From: Weissella confusa
GTDB taxonomy: Bacteria; Bacillota; Bacilli; Lactobacillales; Lactobacillaceae
Length of the DNA stretch: 64,000 nucleotides
Assembly (NCBI GenBank): GCA_041871065.1
Contig: CP168942.1
Span: forward strand, 430,001 to 494,000
Reading direction: 5' to 3'
The notes beneath the pieces were generated by a model. It ran no database searches. It saw only the letters and a list, made by a program, of their open reading frames with translations, and had not been told where the DNA came from. Below, in pieces: positions 34,445-41,819 of this stretch. Both the position numbers and the translations under genes were made by a program. Positions within the stretch are counted from its first letter, which is position 1. Every line of letters starts with the position of its first letter.

Positions 34445-35011
34445 ATGGTTGATGTTGCACACCAAGAAGCAATTGAGCAAGTTATTTTGAACTTGAAGGC
34501 CCAGGTGGCTGGTTTGAACCAACAAATCGAAGCCTTGTCTAGCTTGCTTGAAATGAAGACAGAAGATGTTGATATCCACGATGTGCCAGGTCAAATTAAG
34601 CGCGCAGCCGCAGCGGTGGCTGGTACTGATCACTTGAACATGATTTTGGTTCGTGGTGAAAGCTACGAGATGCGTGAGCGCATGATTAAGGAAGCGTTGG
34701 ATTCAGAAGTTCACGTAACTGGTGTTGAGCAATTTGTTGAGGACTACGAAGCCGGCTTGCGCGGTGGCCAAGTTGGTACACAAAAGTTCAAGGACACATA
34801 CGATGGTTACGAAGTATTGGTTATTGAAAACTTGGAGCAACTGGCTGGAGATAAGCCTAAGCTACAAGAACAACTCTTTGATCGCGTTTACCAACGTTCA
34901 GAAGAAGGCAAGTTGACCATCTTGTCAGGAAACGCAGCGTTCATTATCGGAAGTGAATCAGAAGAATATCTACACATGTTGAGTTTGGGAAAGAACGTCT
35001 TCGTGGGTTAA
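34445..35011 (+). CDS. Coiled-coil protein with a P-loop-less DnaA-like AAA+ segment
   Basis: A 188-residue protein. Residues 1-40 form a coiled coil (ILNLKAQVAGLNQQIEALSS). The rest resembles part of a DnaA/Hda-type AAA+ fold: YEVLVIENLEQLAGDKPKL looks like the Walker B and following helix, and EEGKLTILSG the next strand. Where the P-loop should be it reads MILVRGESYEMRERM, with no GKT, so ATP binding is unlikely. GGAGG lies 8 nt before ATG 34445. The likeness is by eye. It is a single-gene unit. Confidence 0.65.
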   Translation: MVDVAHQEAIEQVILNLKAQVAGLNQQIEALSSLLEMKTEDVDIHDVPGQIKRAAAAVAGTDHLNMILVRGESYEMRERMIKEALDSEVHVTGVEQFVEDYEAGLRGGQVGTQKFKDTYDGYEVLVIENLEQLAGDKPKLQEQLFDRVYQRSEEGKLTILSGNAAFIIGSESEEYLHMLSLGKNVFVG

Positions 35012-35125
35012 TGATTAAGGGGGATATGCCAAATCGGCGTATCCCTTTCTTGTATCATTCAAATATTCTTGTCATACTAGTACCGAGGGAGCGGAGGAAA
35101 GCATAGAAAGACAGGGGGACTTTTG

Positions 35126-35938
35126 ATGGCATTTCCAAAACTAATTGCAGTTGACTTGGACGGCACTTTCTTTGATAAGCACCAACAAGTGAATGCACAC
35201 AAATTTACGAAGCTACTGGATTACTTGGACGAACGCGATTATCATTTTGTAGCAGCGACGGGTAATGATCGCGCGACGGTGGACCGCTTTTTGGCACCGT
35301 TCGTAGGGCGCTTTGATTACGTCGTGCAAAATGGTGGCCAAGTCATCACAAAGGACAACAAGGAACTGGCCTTGCACAGCTTGTCGCGTGAGCACATGGA
35401 AATCGCGATGAAGGCGGTGGCAGAATCACCATTGTCACCGGGCCATGGCAATGTTTATAGCACTGCGACGAATGGCTACATGCTACGTGCTGATCAGGGT
35501 CAAGGTGAGCTTTATCACCACATGGTCGCTGAGTTCCCAAACTTGATTTTCATCGACAGCTTGGATGAAATCACGGAACCGGTCGTGAAAATCATTGTGA
35601 ATTGGCCGGAAGTACACGCGGAAGCCTTTATGGCCCAGCTAAACCGTGAGTTAGCTGGCACCGCACACGTGACCACGTCAGGGTTCGGCATGATTGATAT
35701 CGTGGCACCGAATATCAACAAGGCGGTCGGTCTAAAAGAACTCGGTGCTTATTATGGTATCGAACCGGCAGCGATGGCAGCGTTTGGGGATGGCGGTAAC
35801 GACATTGAAATGCTACGTCTGGTTGGCCACCCCTTTGCGATGACCAACGCAGCTCAGCCGTTGTTGGACGAGTTCCCACCAACGGTTTCAGATAATAACC
35901 ATGATGGTGTCTTGGATACAATCGGGACATGGCAATAA
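35126..35938 (+). CDS. HAD-superfamily phosphatase, Cof type
   Basis: The 270-residue Cof/YbiV-like sugar-phosphate phosphatase has motif I DLDGTFF near 10, motif II ATGNDR near 44, motif III VKIIVNWP, and motif IV FGDGGNDIEML near 215. It acts in the cytosol on sugar phosphates or related compounds; the substrate cannot be told from sequence. ATG 35126 is chosen over the TTG at 35123. Confidence 0.9.
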   Translation: MAFPKLIAVDLDGTFFDKHQQVNAHKFTKLLDYLDERDYHFVAATGNDRATVDRFLAPFVGRFDYVVQNGGQVITKDNKELALHSLSREHMEIAMKAVAESPLSPGHGNVYSTATNGYMLRADQGQGELYHHMVAEFPNLIFIDSLDEITEPVVKIIVNWPEVHAEAFMAQLNRELAGTAHVTTSGFGMIDIVAPNINKAVGLKELGAYYGIEPAAMAAFGDGGNDIEMLRLVGHPFAMTNAAQPLLDEFPPTVSDNNHDGVLDTIGTWQ

Positions 35939-35944
35939 CCAAAA

Positions 35945-35972
35945 TTGGACGGCTTGAAAAAGTCGTCCTTTT
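35945..35972 (+). terminator. Terminator after the HAD gene
   Basis: GGACGGCTT and AAGTCGTCC pair with one G-U around a short A-rich loop, followed by T5. Confidence 0.85.
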
Positions 35973-36061
35973 TATATGCGACAAAACGGCTCACTCATTT
36001 CGTTAGTATAGGTGTCGACAAAAGCAGGTGGCCACCTAAATGAATTTGGAGGAATGACGAA

Positions 36062-36268
36062 ATGACGGGACAAATGAAGGTACGATATGTGACGAAGGCA
36101 GCGGAGACGGAAGTTGAATACGTCCGCACGTTCAACGTAAAGGTTGGTACGACGGACGAACAACTGCGTCAACTTGGTCAGGTTATCGTGAACCTTGGTG
36201 TTGAAACGGATATCGTATCGATTTCGGCGACGGAAGTGAATGCGTATGATGCAGGTTTGACAGAATAA
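36062..36268 (+). CDS. DUF1659-like small protein
   Basis: 68 residues. The segment RTFNVKVGTTDEQLRQLGQVI fits DUF1659, a short Bacillota family usually found next to DUF2922, as here. GGAGG precedes the ATG. The function is unknown. Confidence 0.75.
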   Translation: MTGQMKVRYVTKAAETEVEYVRTFNVKVGTTDEQLRQLGQVIVNLGVETDIVSISATEVNAYDAGLTE

Positions 36269-36283
36269 TCGGAGGTAGTGAAC

Positions 36284-36514
36284 ATGAAGACGTTGGATTT
36301 GGTATTTGAGGGGAAGTTTGCAAAGGTTGCTGGTGCGAAGGTGCATTTGAAGATGGTGAACATTGATCCGGATTTGACGCCCGACCGTGTGAAGGCTGCT
36401 ATGGCGGAGTTGGCATCATTTGATTTCTTGGTAGACGCCAACGGTGTGCCAATTTATGGCATGCCATTGGGCGCCAATGTGATTGAGACAACGACAGAAG
36501 AATTGGTTGCATAA
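36284..36514 (+). CDS. DUF2922 small protein
   Basis: 76 residues. MKTLDLVFEGKFAK and LTPDRVKAAMAELAS match the DUF2922 pattern. ATG 36284 has GGAGG 8 nt upstream and lies 15 nt after the DUF1659-like gene. The pair is a common operon of unknown function. Confidence 0.82.
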   Translation: MKTLDLVFEGKFAKVAGAKVHLKMVNIDPDLTPDRVKAAMAELASFDFLVDANGVPIYGMPLGANVIETTTEELVA

Positions 36515-36520
36515 TTGTTA

Positions 36521-36551
36521 AAAAGGACCGGTCTGAATAGACCGGTTCTTT
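36521..36551 (+). terminator. Terminator after the DUF1659/DUF2922 pair
   Basis: AAGGACCGGTCT and AGACCGGTTCTT form a stem with a GAAT loop, followed by T. Confidence 0.88.
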
Positions 36552-36637
36552 TCGTATAGGGTGTAAAGCTAGGCAGAAGTGGGATAAAAACGGTATAATT
36601 TACTTTATGAAAGTGAAACTTACGAGAGAGGCTCAAG

Positions 36638-36886
36638 ATGGTAACTGTAATTAAGCGTTATGAAGACGCACAAGTGATGGCGTTTGATTATTTCATCGAA
36701 GCCCACCATGATGTTTACGAAGATACTGGTCACATTGTCATGAAGTCAAATGGTGACATGGCAACTTGGCGTGCGGTTAATGATGGGGATGAAACTTATC
36801 TTAAGACAGCGCTAACGGCGTTGTTCGAGCGCCGTGACGAAAACGGTGGTGTCTACCCAGAACAAGTTGGCGCAGCAACTGCCTAG
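36638..36886 (+). CDS. Small hypothetical protein, 82 aa
   Basis: A soluble acidic protein (YFIEAHHDVYEDTGHIVMKS) of no recognised family, with AGAGAGG upstream of the ATG. It directly precedes the sRNA repeat region. Confidence 0.65.
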   Translation: MVTVIKRYEDAQVMAFDYFIEAHHDVYEDTGHIVMKSNGDMATWRAVNDGDETYLKTALTALFERRDENGGVYPEQVGAATA

Positions 36887-36970
36887 CGGGAGATTTAATC
36901 GAGCGGAAATTCTTGGCGACGAAATCGGCTAATCTTATCCCTCGTTTAAGTTTGGCGCCTTAATATGGCA

Positions 36971-37124
36971 CGTGTTGAGAGGGAAACTCCTCAGCATGCC
37001 CATAGCAAACAACTACTCATACTGTTCAAGGCCCCACCTTGAACAACCCTACTCCTAAACAATTAGCGGACATCCGTCTGCTAATTCCAAACGTCACTGG
37101 ATTGCCCGTCCGGTGGCGTTTTTT
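36971..37124 (+). ncRNA. Tandem sRNA family, copy 1 (most diverged)
   Basis: Four hairpins in order: TGTTGAG/CTCAGCA; GTTCAAGG/CCTTGAAC (37024-37031 and 37037-37044); AATTAGC-GGAC/GTC-GCTAATT; and a terminator ACGTCACTGG/CCGGTGGCGT with loop ATTGCCCGT and T6. The segments between stems carry ACTCATACT and CCTACTCCT. The plan is the same as copies 2-4, with different stem sequences. Confidence 0.7.
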
Positions 37125-37204
37125 GTTGGAACAAATAGAAAATCAAAATTTAAGCTACGTTTCAGGAACCATTATTAATCCTTTAAGGTTTCGGCCGTAT
37201 TATT

Positions 37205-37385
37205 AATCATGTCGAAAGGGGATAACCCTTACGACGCGAAACCCATAGCAATGAAAACATACTCCTGTTTTAAGGTTGATATCTTAAAACAATCCTACTC
37301 CTTATATGAATAACGAACAGATCGCTGATCGCCCAATCAGCTAGATCCGAAAACGCCACTAGTATCCCAGCTAGTGGTGTTTTTG
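37205..37385 (+). ncRNA. Tandem sRNA family, copy 2
   Basis: The 5' hairpin is GTCG..GGG..CCC..CGAC (37211-37234). The second stem GTTTTAAG/CTTAAAAC (37267-37290) is followed by CCTACTCCTTA. The third is GATCGCTGA/TCAGC..GATC with a CGCCCAA loop. The terminator CGCCACTAG/CTAGTGGTG has loop TATCCCAG. Upstream blocks TACGTTTCAG and TAAGGTTTCG lie 28 nt apart, before TATTATTAATCATG, shared with copies 3 and 4, and probably form the promoter. Confidence 0.75.
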
Positions 37386-37477
37386 TTTGGAAGAACTGGA
37401 GGGACTGATGATGACCGAAAATTAAGCTAACTTTCAGCCTCAGTTATTTCTGAGTTAAGGTTCCGGCTATATTATTA

Positions 37478-37658
37478 ATCATGTCGAAAGGGGATAACCC
37501 TTAAGACAAGAAACCCATAGCAATCAACATACTCATACTCCCTTGTCTGAGAATCCCATCGAAGACAATCTACTCCTTAAAAATAACGAATAGATCGCCG
37601 ACCTCCCAATCGGCTTGATCCGAAAATGCCACTAGATTTCCCACCTAGTGGCATTTTT
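37478..37658 (+). ncRNA. Tandem sRNA family, copy 3
   Basis: Same plan. 5' hairpin GTC..GGG..CCC..GAC. Second stem TTGTCT/AGACAA (37543-37568) with loop GAGAATCCCATCGA. Segment CTACTCCTTAA. Third stem GATCGCCG/CGGC..GATC with loop ACCTCCCAAT. Terminator ATGCCACTAG/CTAGTGGCAT with loop ATTTCCCAC. Upstream TAACTTTCAG and TAAGGTTCCG are again 28 nt apart. Confidence 0.75.
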
Positions 37659-37702
37659 GTTTGGCGTAAAACGTTTAATTAAAATTAAATTAGAAAATGG
37701 TG

Positions 37703-37731
37703 TTGACATTATCATTTAGGTTCGCTATTCT
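37703..37731 (+). promoter_or_regulatory. Promoter of the Phe leader / oppA operon
   Basis: TTGACA (37703-37708) and TATTCT (37726-37731) with 17-nt spacing; the leader peptide starts 32 nt later. Confidence 0.82.
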
Positions 37732-37762
37732 TAACACATCAAATAAAGCAGGAGGCATTATC

Positions 37763-37843
37763 ATGAACAATTCAGTACACACAACAGCATATTCAGTTAA
37801 TGCCTTTACGTCATTCGCGTTTTTCTTTTTTAAGAAGCGGTGA
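37763..37843 (+). CDS. Phenylalanine-rich leader peptide
   Basis: A 26-codon ORF with the excellent ribosome site GCAGGAGG. It ends SFAFFFFKKR, with five Phe codons among six (TTC GCG TTT TTC TTT TTT). Placed between a strong promoter and a terminator, it should act as a ribosome-stalling leader that senses charged tRNA-Phe. Confidence 0.8.
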   Translation: MNNSVHTTAYSVNAFTSFAFFFFKKR

Positions 37844-37957
37844 ATGATGGCTTTTAAGCAAGCTAGCTTTCACCGCGATAGGTGAAGGCTAGTGGATTAT
37901 TCGATTTTACACACGAGTAACGACTAGTATCTTCCGGATGGATACTGGTCGTTTTTT
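37837..37957 (+). promoter_or_regulatory. Attenuator downstream of the Phe leader peptide
   Basis: GCGGTGAA (37837-37844, overlapping the leader stop) can pair with TTCACCGC (37869-37876). The alternative is CTAGCTTTCACC with GGTGAAGGCTAG (37863-37892). The terminator pairs AACGACTAGTATC with GATACTGGTCGTT (37919-37953) before a T-run. CTAGT (37889) could also pair with ACTAG in the terminator. Mutually exclusive hairpins support attenuation; the switching path is inferred. Confidence 0.7.
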
Positions 37958-37962
37958 ATTTT

Positions 37963-37978
37963 GACTAAAGCGCTTTAG
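37963..37978. promoter_or_regulatory. 16-bp perfect palindrome before oppA
   Basis: ACTAAAGCGCTTTAGT lies between the attenuator and the oppA start. It resembles but does not match the cre consensus. It is either an operator or an RNA hairpin. Confidence 0.5.
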
Positions 37979-38007
37979 TAACTCGCCAAACCATGAGGAG
38001 TTACGAC

Positions 38008-39627
38008 ATGAACACAAAGACACTAGCATTGATGACACTTGCAACGGCAACGCTTGGATGGATGGTTACACCGGCGGGGGATGTTGCAGCATCAGACAAG
38101 ATTATTAATTGGACGCAATCAGCCGACTTGAGCACACTTGATCCATCTCGTGCGCCAGATGTGGCTTCATCACAAATTATCGACCAGTCAGGGCAAGGTT
38201 TGTACCGCGCTGGTAAGAACAATGAACCAAAGTTGGCGGATGCCAAGAAGGTCACTGTCTCAGAAGACGGTAAGACTTGGACAATCACCTTGCGTGACAA
38301 CCTGAAGTGGTCAAACGGCGACCCCGTGACGGCGCAAGATTACGTCTACGGGTGGCAACGGACGATTGACCCAAAGAACGCCTCAACGTCAGCTAACTTG
38401 ATGTATAACATCGAAAACGCCAAGGCACTCAATACCGGCGAACAAACTGACTTGTCAGCGCTAGGTATCAAGGCACTTGATGATAAGACGTTGCAGATTT
38501 CACTGGTTGCACCCGAACCAATGATGGCCAAGATTCTAACGGAAAAGGGCTTTTATCCACAAAACCAAGCTTTCGAAACTAAGGTGGGTGACAAGTACGG
38601 TTCAACGGCAAAAGACACGCTCTATAACGGTCCTTTCAAGGTCGTGGGTTGGAATGGGTCGAACAAGTCATACCGCTTGGTGAAGAACAAGTACTACATT
38701 GATGCCAAGAAAGTGAAGCCAAAGGAGATTCACTTCCAAACGGTGACCGAGTCATCAACGGGGTTCAACTTGTACCAATCAAACAAGGTCGATTACACCG
38801 AGTTGTCAGCAACGCAAATCAAGGGTGTGAAGAGCAAGGCTGGTTATCACCAAATCAAGCAAGCGCGTACGCAATATTTGGCCTTCAACGTGAAGACAGG
38901 CATCTTGTCTAACCAAACGGCTCGCCAAGCGATTCAACGTGCCATCAACAAGGCTGCGATGGTGAAGAACGTTATGTCTGATTCAGCAACGATGAGCAAG
39001 ACGTTTACACCAGTTGGCATTGTGACGGATCCGAAGACGAAGACTGATTTTGCGAAGGTGAATGCGGTTAAGAACACGGGTTACAGCACCAAGGAAGCTA
39101 AGCGCCTTTGGCAAAAAGCAATGAAGCAAGAAGGACTTAAGAAGACGTCACTAACTTTGTTGGCTGACAATGATGATTCATCAAAGAACCAAGCCCAATT
39201 CTTGCAGTCACAACTAGAAAGCCACTTGCCAGGGTTGCAAGTGACGGTGAAGACGCAACCAAAAACAGCCCGTGTGAAGGCCATGTTGTCATCACAATTC
39301 GAGATGGTTTTGGTGGGATGGAACGGCGATTACGCTGATCCACTAGCGTTCTTGGCTAACTGGCAAACAGGGGCCACGGCCAACTTTGGTAATTGGACTG
39401 ATGAGAAGTACGATGCTGCGTTGACGGCAGCCCAAACAACAGACGTGATGGACAACGAAGCCCGCATGGCTGACTTGGGACGTGCCGAGAAGATTTATCA
39501 AACGCAGGTACCAGCAACGACACTATTCGATGTGACAAATTCAGTGATGATTAACCCTAAGGTAACTGGGGTTCAGATTAATACAGTCGGCGCAACATTC
39601 GACTTTACAAAAGCAGTTAAGAAATAA
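38008..39627 (+). CDS. oppA: Oligopeptide-binding protein, OppA/DppA type
   Basis: The 539-residue extracellular solute-binding protein (family 5) starts after its signal peptide with NWTQSADLSTLDPSRAPD. It has LRDNLKWSNGDPVTAQDYVYGWQ (about residues 92-114) and the C-terminal GDYADPLAFL loop, all typical of peptide binders. The signal peptide MNTKTLALMTLATATLGW lacks a lipobox cysteine, unusual for a Gram-positive binding protein. ATG 38008 has GAGGAG 7 nt upstream. No permease or ATPase genes adjoin, so it must use a transporter encoded elsewhere. The Phe leader suggests induction when phenylalanine is scarce. Confidence 0.9.
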   Translation: MNTKTLALMTLATATLGWMVTPAGDVAASDKIINWTQSADLSTLDPSRAPDVASSQIIDQSGQGLYRAGKNNEPKLADAKKVTVSEDGKTWTITLRDNLKWSNGDPVTAQDYVYGWQRTIDPKNASTSANLMYNIENAKALNTGEQTDLSALGIKALDDKTLQISLVAPEPMMAKILTEKGFYPQNQAFETKVGDKYGSTAKDTLYNGPFKVVGWNGSNKSYRLVKNKYYIDAKKVKPKEIHFQTVTESSTGFNLYQSNKVDYTELSATQIKGVKSKAGYHQIKQARTQYLAFNVKTGILSNQTARQAIQRAINKAAMVKNVMSDSATMSKTFTPVGIVTDPKTKTDFAKVNAVKNTGYSTKEAKRLWQKAMKQEGLKKTSLTLLADNDDSSKNQAQFLQSQLESHLPGLQVTVKTQPKTARVKAMLSSQFEMVLVGWNGDYADPLAFLANWQTGATANFGNWTDEKYDAALTAAQTTDVMDNEARMADLGRAEKIYQTQVPATTLFDVTNSVMINPKVTGVQINTVGATFDFTKAVKK

Positions 39628-39644
39628 TACGTGGGGAAAATGAT

Positions 39645-40811
39645 ATGACAATTGTTAATTATGTTGGTGGAAATGTGTATGTGACAAACGAGGGGTTCAA
39701 GTCACAAACGGTGTCAGTTGATACGGTATCTGGTCAGGTGGTTGAGACCGTGCGTGAGGCTGATCAAACGGTTGATGTGCAAGGTAAGTATCTAGTGCCA
39801 GGGCTGATTAATGCCCATGCGCATATTGTGATGGCGGCTGACGGCCGTGAACGTGCGGGTCAAGATGTAACGCTGGATACATTAGTTGCGTTGCAGAATT
39901 TGCAGGATGCGATTGCAAGTGGTGTGACGACGATTCGTGACGCCGGCTCAACGGATAATATCGATTTGAAGTTGGCAAGCAAGATTCGTCAGCAACGCCT
40001 ACAACTACCAGACATCATTGGTAGTGGCGCAGCGTTGACGATGACGGACGGTCACGGGTCAAAGATCGGTATGGAAGTCGACGGTGTTGATGAAGTGCGT
40101 AAGGCAGCCCGTTGGAATCTTAAGCACGGGGCGCAAACGATTAAGTTGATGGCAACTGGTGGCGTGAGTTTGGATGGTGAACAACCAACTGACGAGCAAC
40201 TATCAGTAGAAGAATTGACAGCAGCGGTCCTTGAAGCACACCACAAGGGCAAGCCAGCGATGGCTCACGCACAAGGCACGCAGGGCATCAAGAATGCCAT
40301 CTTAGCCGGTGTTGATTCAGTTGAGCACGCGGTGTATTTGGATGACGAAACTATCCAAATGTTGCTGGATACGAATACGGCGATTGTGCCAACGATGGCG
40401 GCGCCTTGGCAGATGCTACAACATAAGGATGATATTCCAGCTTATATGTACGATAAGGCTTCAGCGCTGTGGGAGGCGCACCAACAAAGCATTCGTGATG
40501 CTGCTGCCGCTGGTGTGAATGTTGTGATGGGGACTGATGCTGGTACGAGTTATAACGATTTCAAGTCTGGTCCGGGTGTGGAAATTCGCTTGTTGGCGAG
40601 CGTGGGGATGACACCAGAACAAGTGTTGCTCGCATCAACGGTTCGTGGGGCTGAATTGTTGGGGATTGCTGACCGCGTTGGGGAGTTGGTGCCAGGTAAG
40701 GATGCGGATATGTTGATTTTGGACCGTGATCCATTGCAAGATTTGGCTGTGTTAACGGACGCACCACGCGTTATCAAGCGTGGTCAGGTTGTGACGGGGA
40801 GCTTGAATTAA
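39645..40811 (+). CDS. Metal-dependent amidohydrolase, Xaa-Pro dipeptidase-like
   Basis: The 388-residue amidohydrolase of the imidazolonepropionase/dipeptidase group has the metal ligands: HxH in NAHAHI near 60, Lys in IKLMATGG near 170, His in MAHAQG, His in SVEHAV, and Asp in GTDAGTSYND. Related enzymes cleave Xaa-Pro or other dipeptides. It lies 17 nt after oppA and so shares the Phe attenuator, giving a unit that captures a peptide and then releases its amino acids. The exact substrate is unknown. Confidence 0.82.
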   Translation: MTIVNYVGGNVYVTNEGFKSQTVSVDTVSGQVVETVREADQTVDVQGKYLVPGLINAHAHIVMAADGRERAGQDVTLDTLVALQNLQDAIASGVTTIRDAGSTDNIDLKLASKIRQQRLQLPDIIGSGAALTMTDGHGSKIGMEVDGVDEVRKAARWNLKHGAQTIKLMATGGVSLDGEQPTDEQLSVEELTAAVLEAHHKGKPAMAHAQGTQGIKNAILAGVDSVEHAVYLDDETIQMLLDTNTAIVPTMAAPWQMLQHKDDIPAYMYDKASALWEAHQQSIRDAAAAGVNVVMGTDAGTSYNDFKSGPGVEIRLLASVGMTPEQVLLASTVRGAELLGIADRVGELVPGKDADMLILDRDPLQDLAVLTDAPRVIKRGQVVTGSLN

Positions 40812-40817
40812 ACGAGA

Positions 40818-40851
40818 AAACGCCGTTAGTTGGAGACTAGCGGCGTTTTTG
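40818..40851 (+). terminator. Terminator of the oppA operon
   Basis: AAACGCCGTTAGT and ACTAGCGGCGTTT pair with a wobble, followed by T. Confidence 0.88.
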
Positions 40852-40926
40852 TGTGAGCTGGAAACCGGCATGTTTTGGGGATGACGCGTAAAATTGATGT
40901 GATAATGAATGAAGAGGTGGACGGTG

Positions 40927-41097
40927 ATGTATATCATTGAAATTAATGGTCAGTATGTACAAGACATCAGTAACGGCATGCCACGATTTGTCTTTGGCAA
41001 GTTTGGCGCCCGTCAGTTTTACAGCGAATGGGAAGCAAGGAATTATGCCGATATGAATGGGTACTATGGCTTCATGAATGTTGTGAGTGCGTACTAA
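40927..41097 (+). CDS. Small hypothetical protein, 56 aa
   Basis: Aromatic-rich (RQFYSEWEARNYADMNGYYG). ATG 40927 has AGAGGTGG about 8 nt upstream. No family is recognised; it sits directly before sRNA copy 4. Confidence 0.6.
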   Translation: MYIIEINGQYVQDISNGMPRFVFGKFGARQFYSEWEARNYADMNGYYGFMNVVSAY

Positions 41098-41159
41098 ATT
41101 AAGCTAACTTTCAGCCACAGTTATTGGTGCGTTAAGGTAGCAACCTTATTATTAATTAT

Positions 41160-41319
41160 GTCGAAAGGGGATAACCCCTAAGACAAATCCCTAAGAATGA
41201 CTCATATTCCCGTTTGAGAATCCCAACTCAAACTCCCTACTCCTTAAAATGCAGATCGCCGGTAACCCAGCTGGCTTGATCCGAAGACACCACTAATCGT
41301 TTCGATTGGTGGTGTTTTT
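41160..41319 (+). ncRNA. sRNA family, copy 4
   Basis: Located 3.5 kb from copies 1-3 with the same plan. 5' hairpin 41160-41184 (GGGG/CCCC). Second stem GTTTGAG/CTCAAAC (41212-41233) with loop AATCCCAA. Segment CCCTACTCCTTA. Third stem GATCGCCGG/CTGGC..GATC with loop TAACCCAG. Terminator ACACCACTAATCG/CGATTGGTGGTGT. The upstream TAACTTTCAG and TAAGGT blocks are 28 nt apart, as in copies 2 and 3. Confidence 0.75.
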
Positions 41320-41320
41320 G
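41281..41320 (+). repeat. Direct repeat (sRNA terminator), left copy
   Basis: A stretch of about 40 nt including the copy 4 terminator recurs almost exactly at 41660-41700; the two flank the small gene at 41417. Confidence 0.85.
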
Positions 41321-41416
41321 TGTTTCTAAATAAATATAGCAATATTTAATCATCTTTGTTTATTAAACTTTCAGAAAAGATTGAGAAGTACATTTAAAAA
41401 TTTGGAGGAAACAAAG

Positions 41417-41644
41417 ATGAGTAAAAAGCAGATTGACGGCAGAATTAAGCGATATGAAGTACATAATCACCAAGGCGAATTGTTGTTTTCCGGTACAGCG
41501 GAAGATTTGATTCAGAAATTTGAAATTTCGCGTAGCACGTTGTACGCAAATGTGTCGAAAACTAAAAAGGGTATCTTAACGGGAAGAAACAAGGGCTTCC
41601 GCTGGACCGTTAAGAGCATGGAAGACGTTGCGGAAACTTATTGA
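41417..41644 (+). CDS. Small putative DNA-binding protein, 75 aa
   Basis: A basic protein. AEDLIQKFEISRSTLYANVS resembles a helix-turn-helix, followed by LTGRNKGFRWTV, a pattern seen in phage or homing-endonuclease-associated modules. GGAGGAAA precedes ATG 41417. It sits between direct repeats at the left edge of the defence island and may be a regulator or a remnant of a mobile element. The family is not firmly recognised. Confidence 0.65.
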   Translation: MSKKQIDGRIKRYEVHNHQGELLFSGTAEDLIQKFEISRSTLYANVSKTKKGILTGRNKGFRWTVKSMEDVAETY

Positions 41645-41659
41645 GTTTAGTGCCTAAAT

Positions 41660-41700
41660 CCGAAAACACCACTAATCGTTTCGATTGGTGGTGTTTTTGT
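41660..41700 (+). repeat. Direct repeat (sRNA terminator), right copy
   Basis: Near-identical to 41281-41320, including the hairpin and T-run, but with no sRNA body upstream. It works as the terminator of the small gene. Confidence 0.85.
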
Positions 41701-41773
41701 TGAACGCGAAGTTTGAATGTATTTTATACAGTGAGTGAGAAAAGAAAGAATTTGTTTGCCTCGAGATCTAAAT

Positions 41774-41785
41774 AATGATCTAATT
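41774..41785 (+). promoter_or_regulatory. Shared 12-mer ATGATCTAATTA upstream of the DUF262 gene
   Basis: The same 12-mer occurs at about 43823-43834 before the GHKL operon, in both cases 35-38 nt from the start codon. It may contain the -10 region or a common operator. Confidence 0.45.
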
Positions 41786-41819
41786 ATTGTAATTAACAAT
41801 TACGGGGGTGTATGTAATT

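Noticed and set aside
36971-37658. CRISPR array or simple tandem DNA repeat
   Set aside because: The copies are long, only partly identical, and keep pairing rather than sequence; there are no short regular repeats with spacers.
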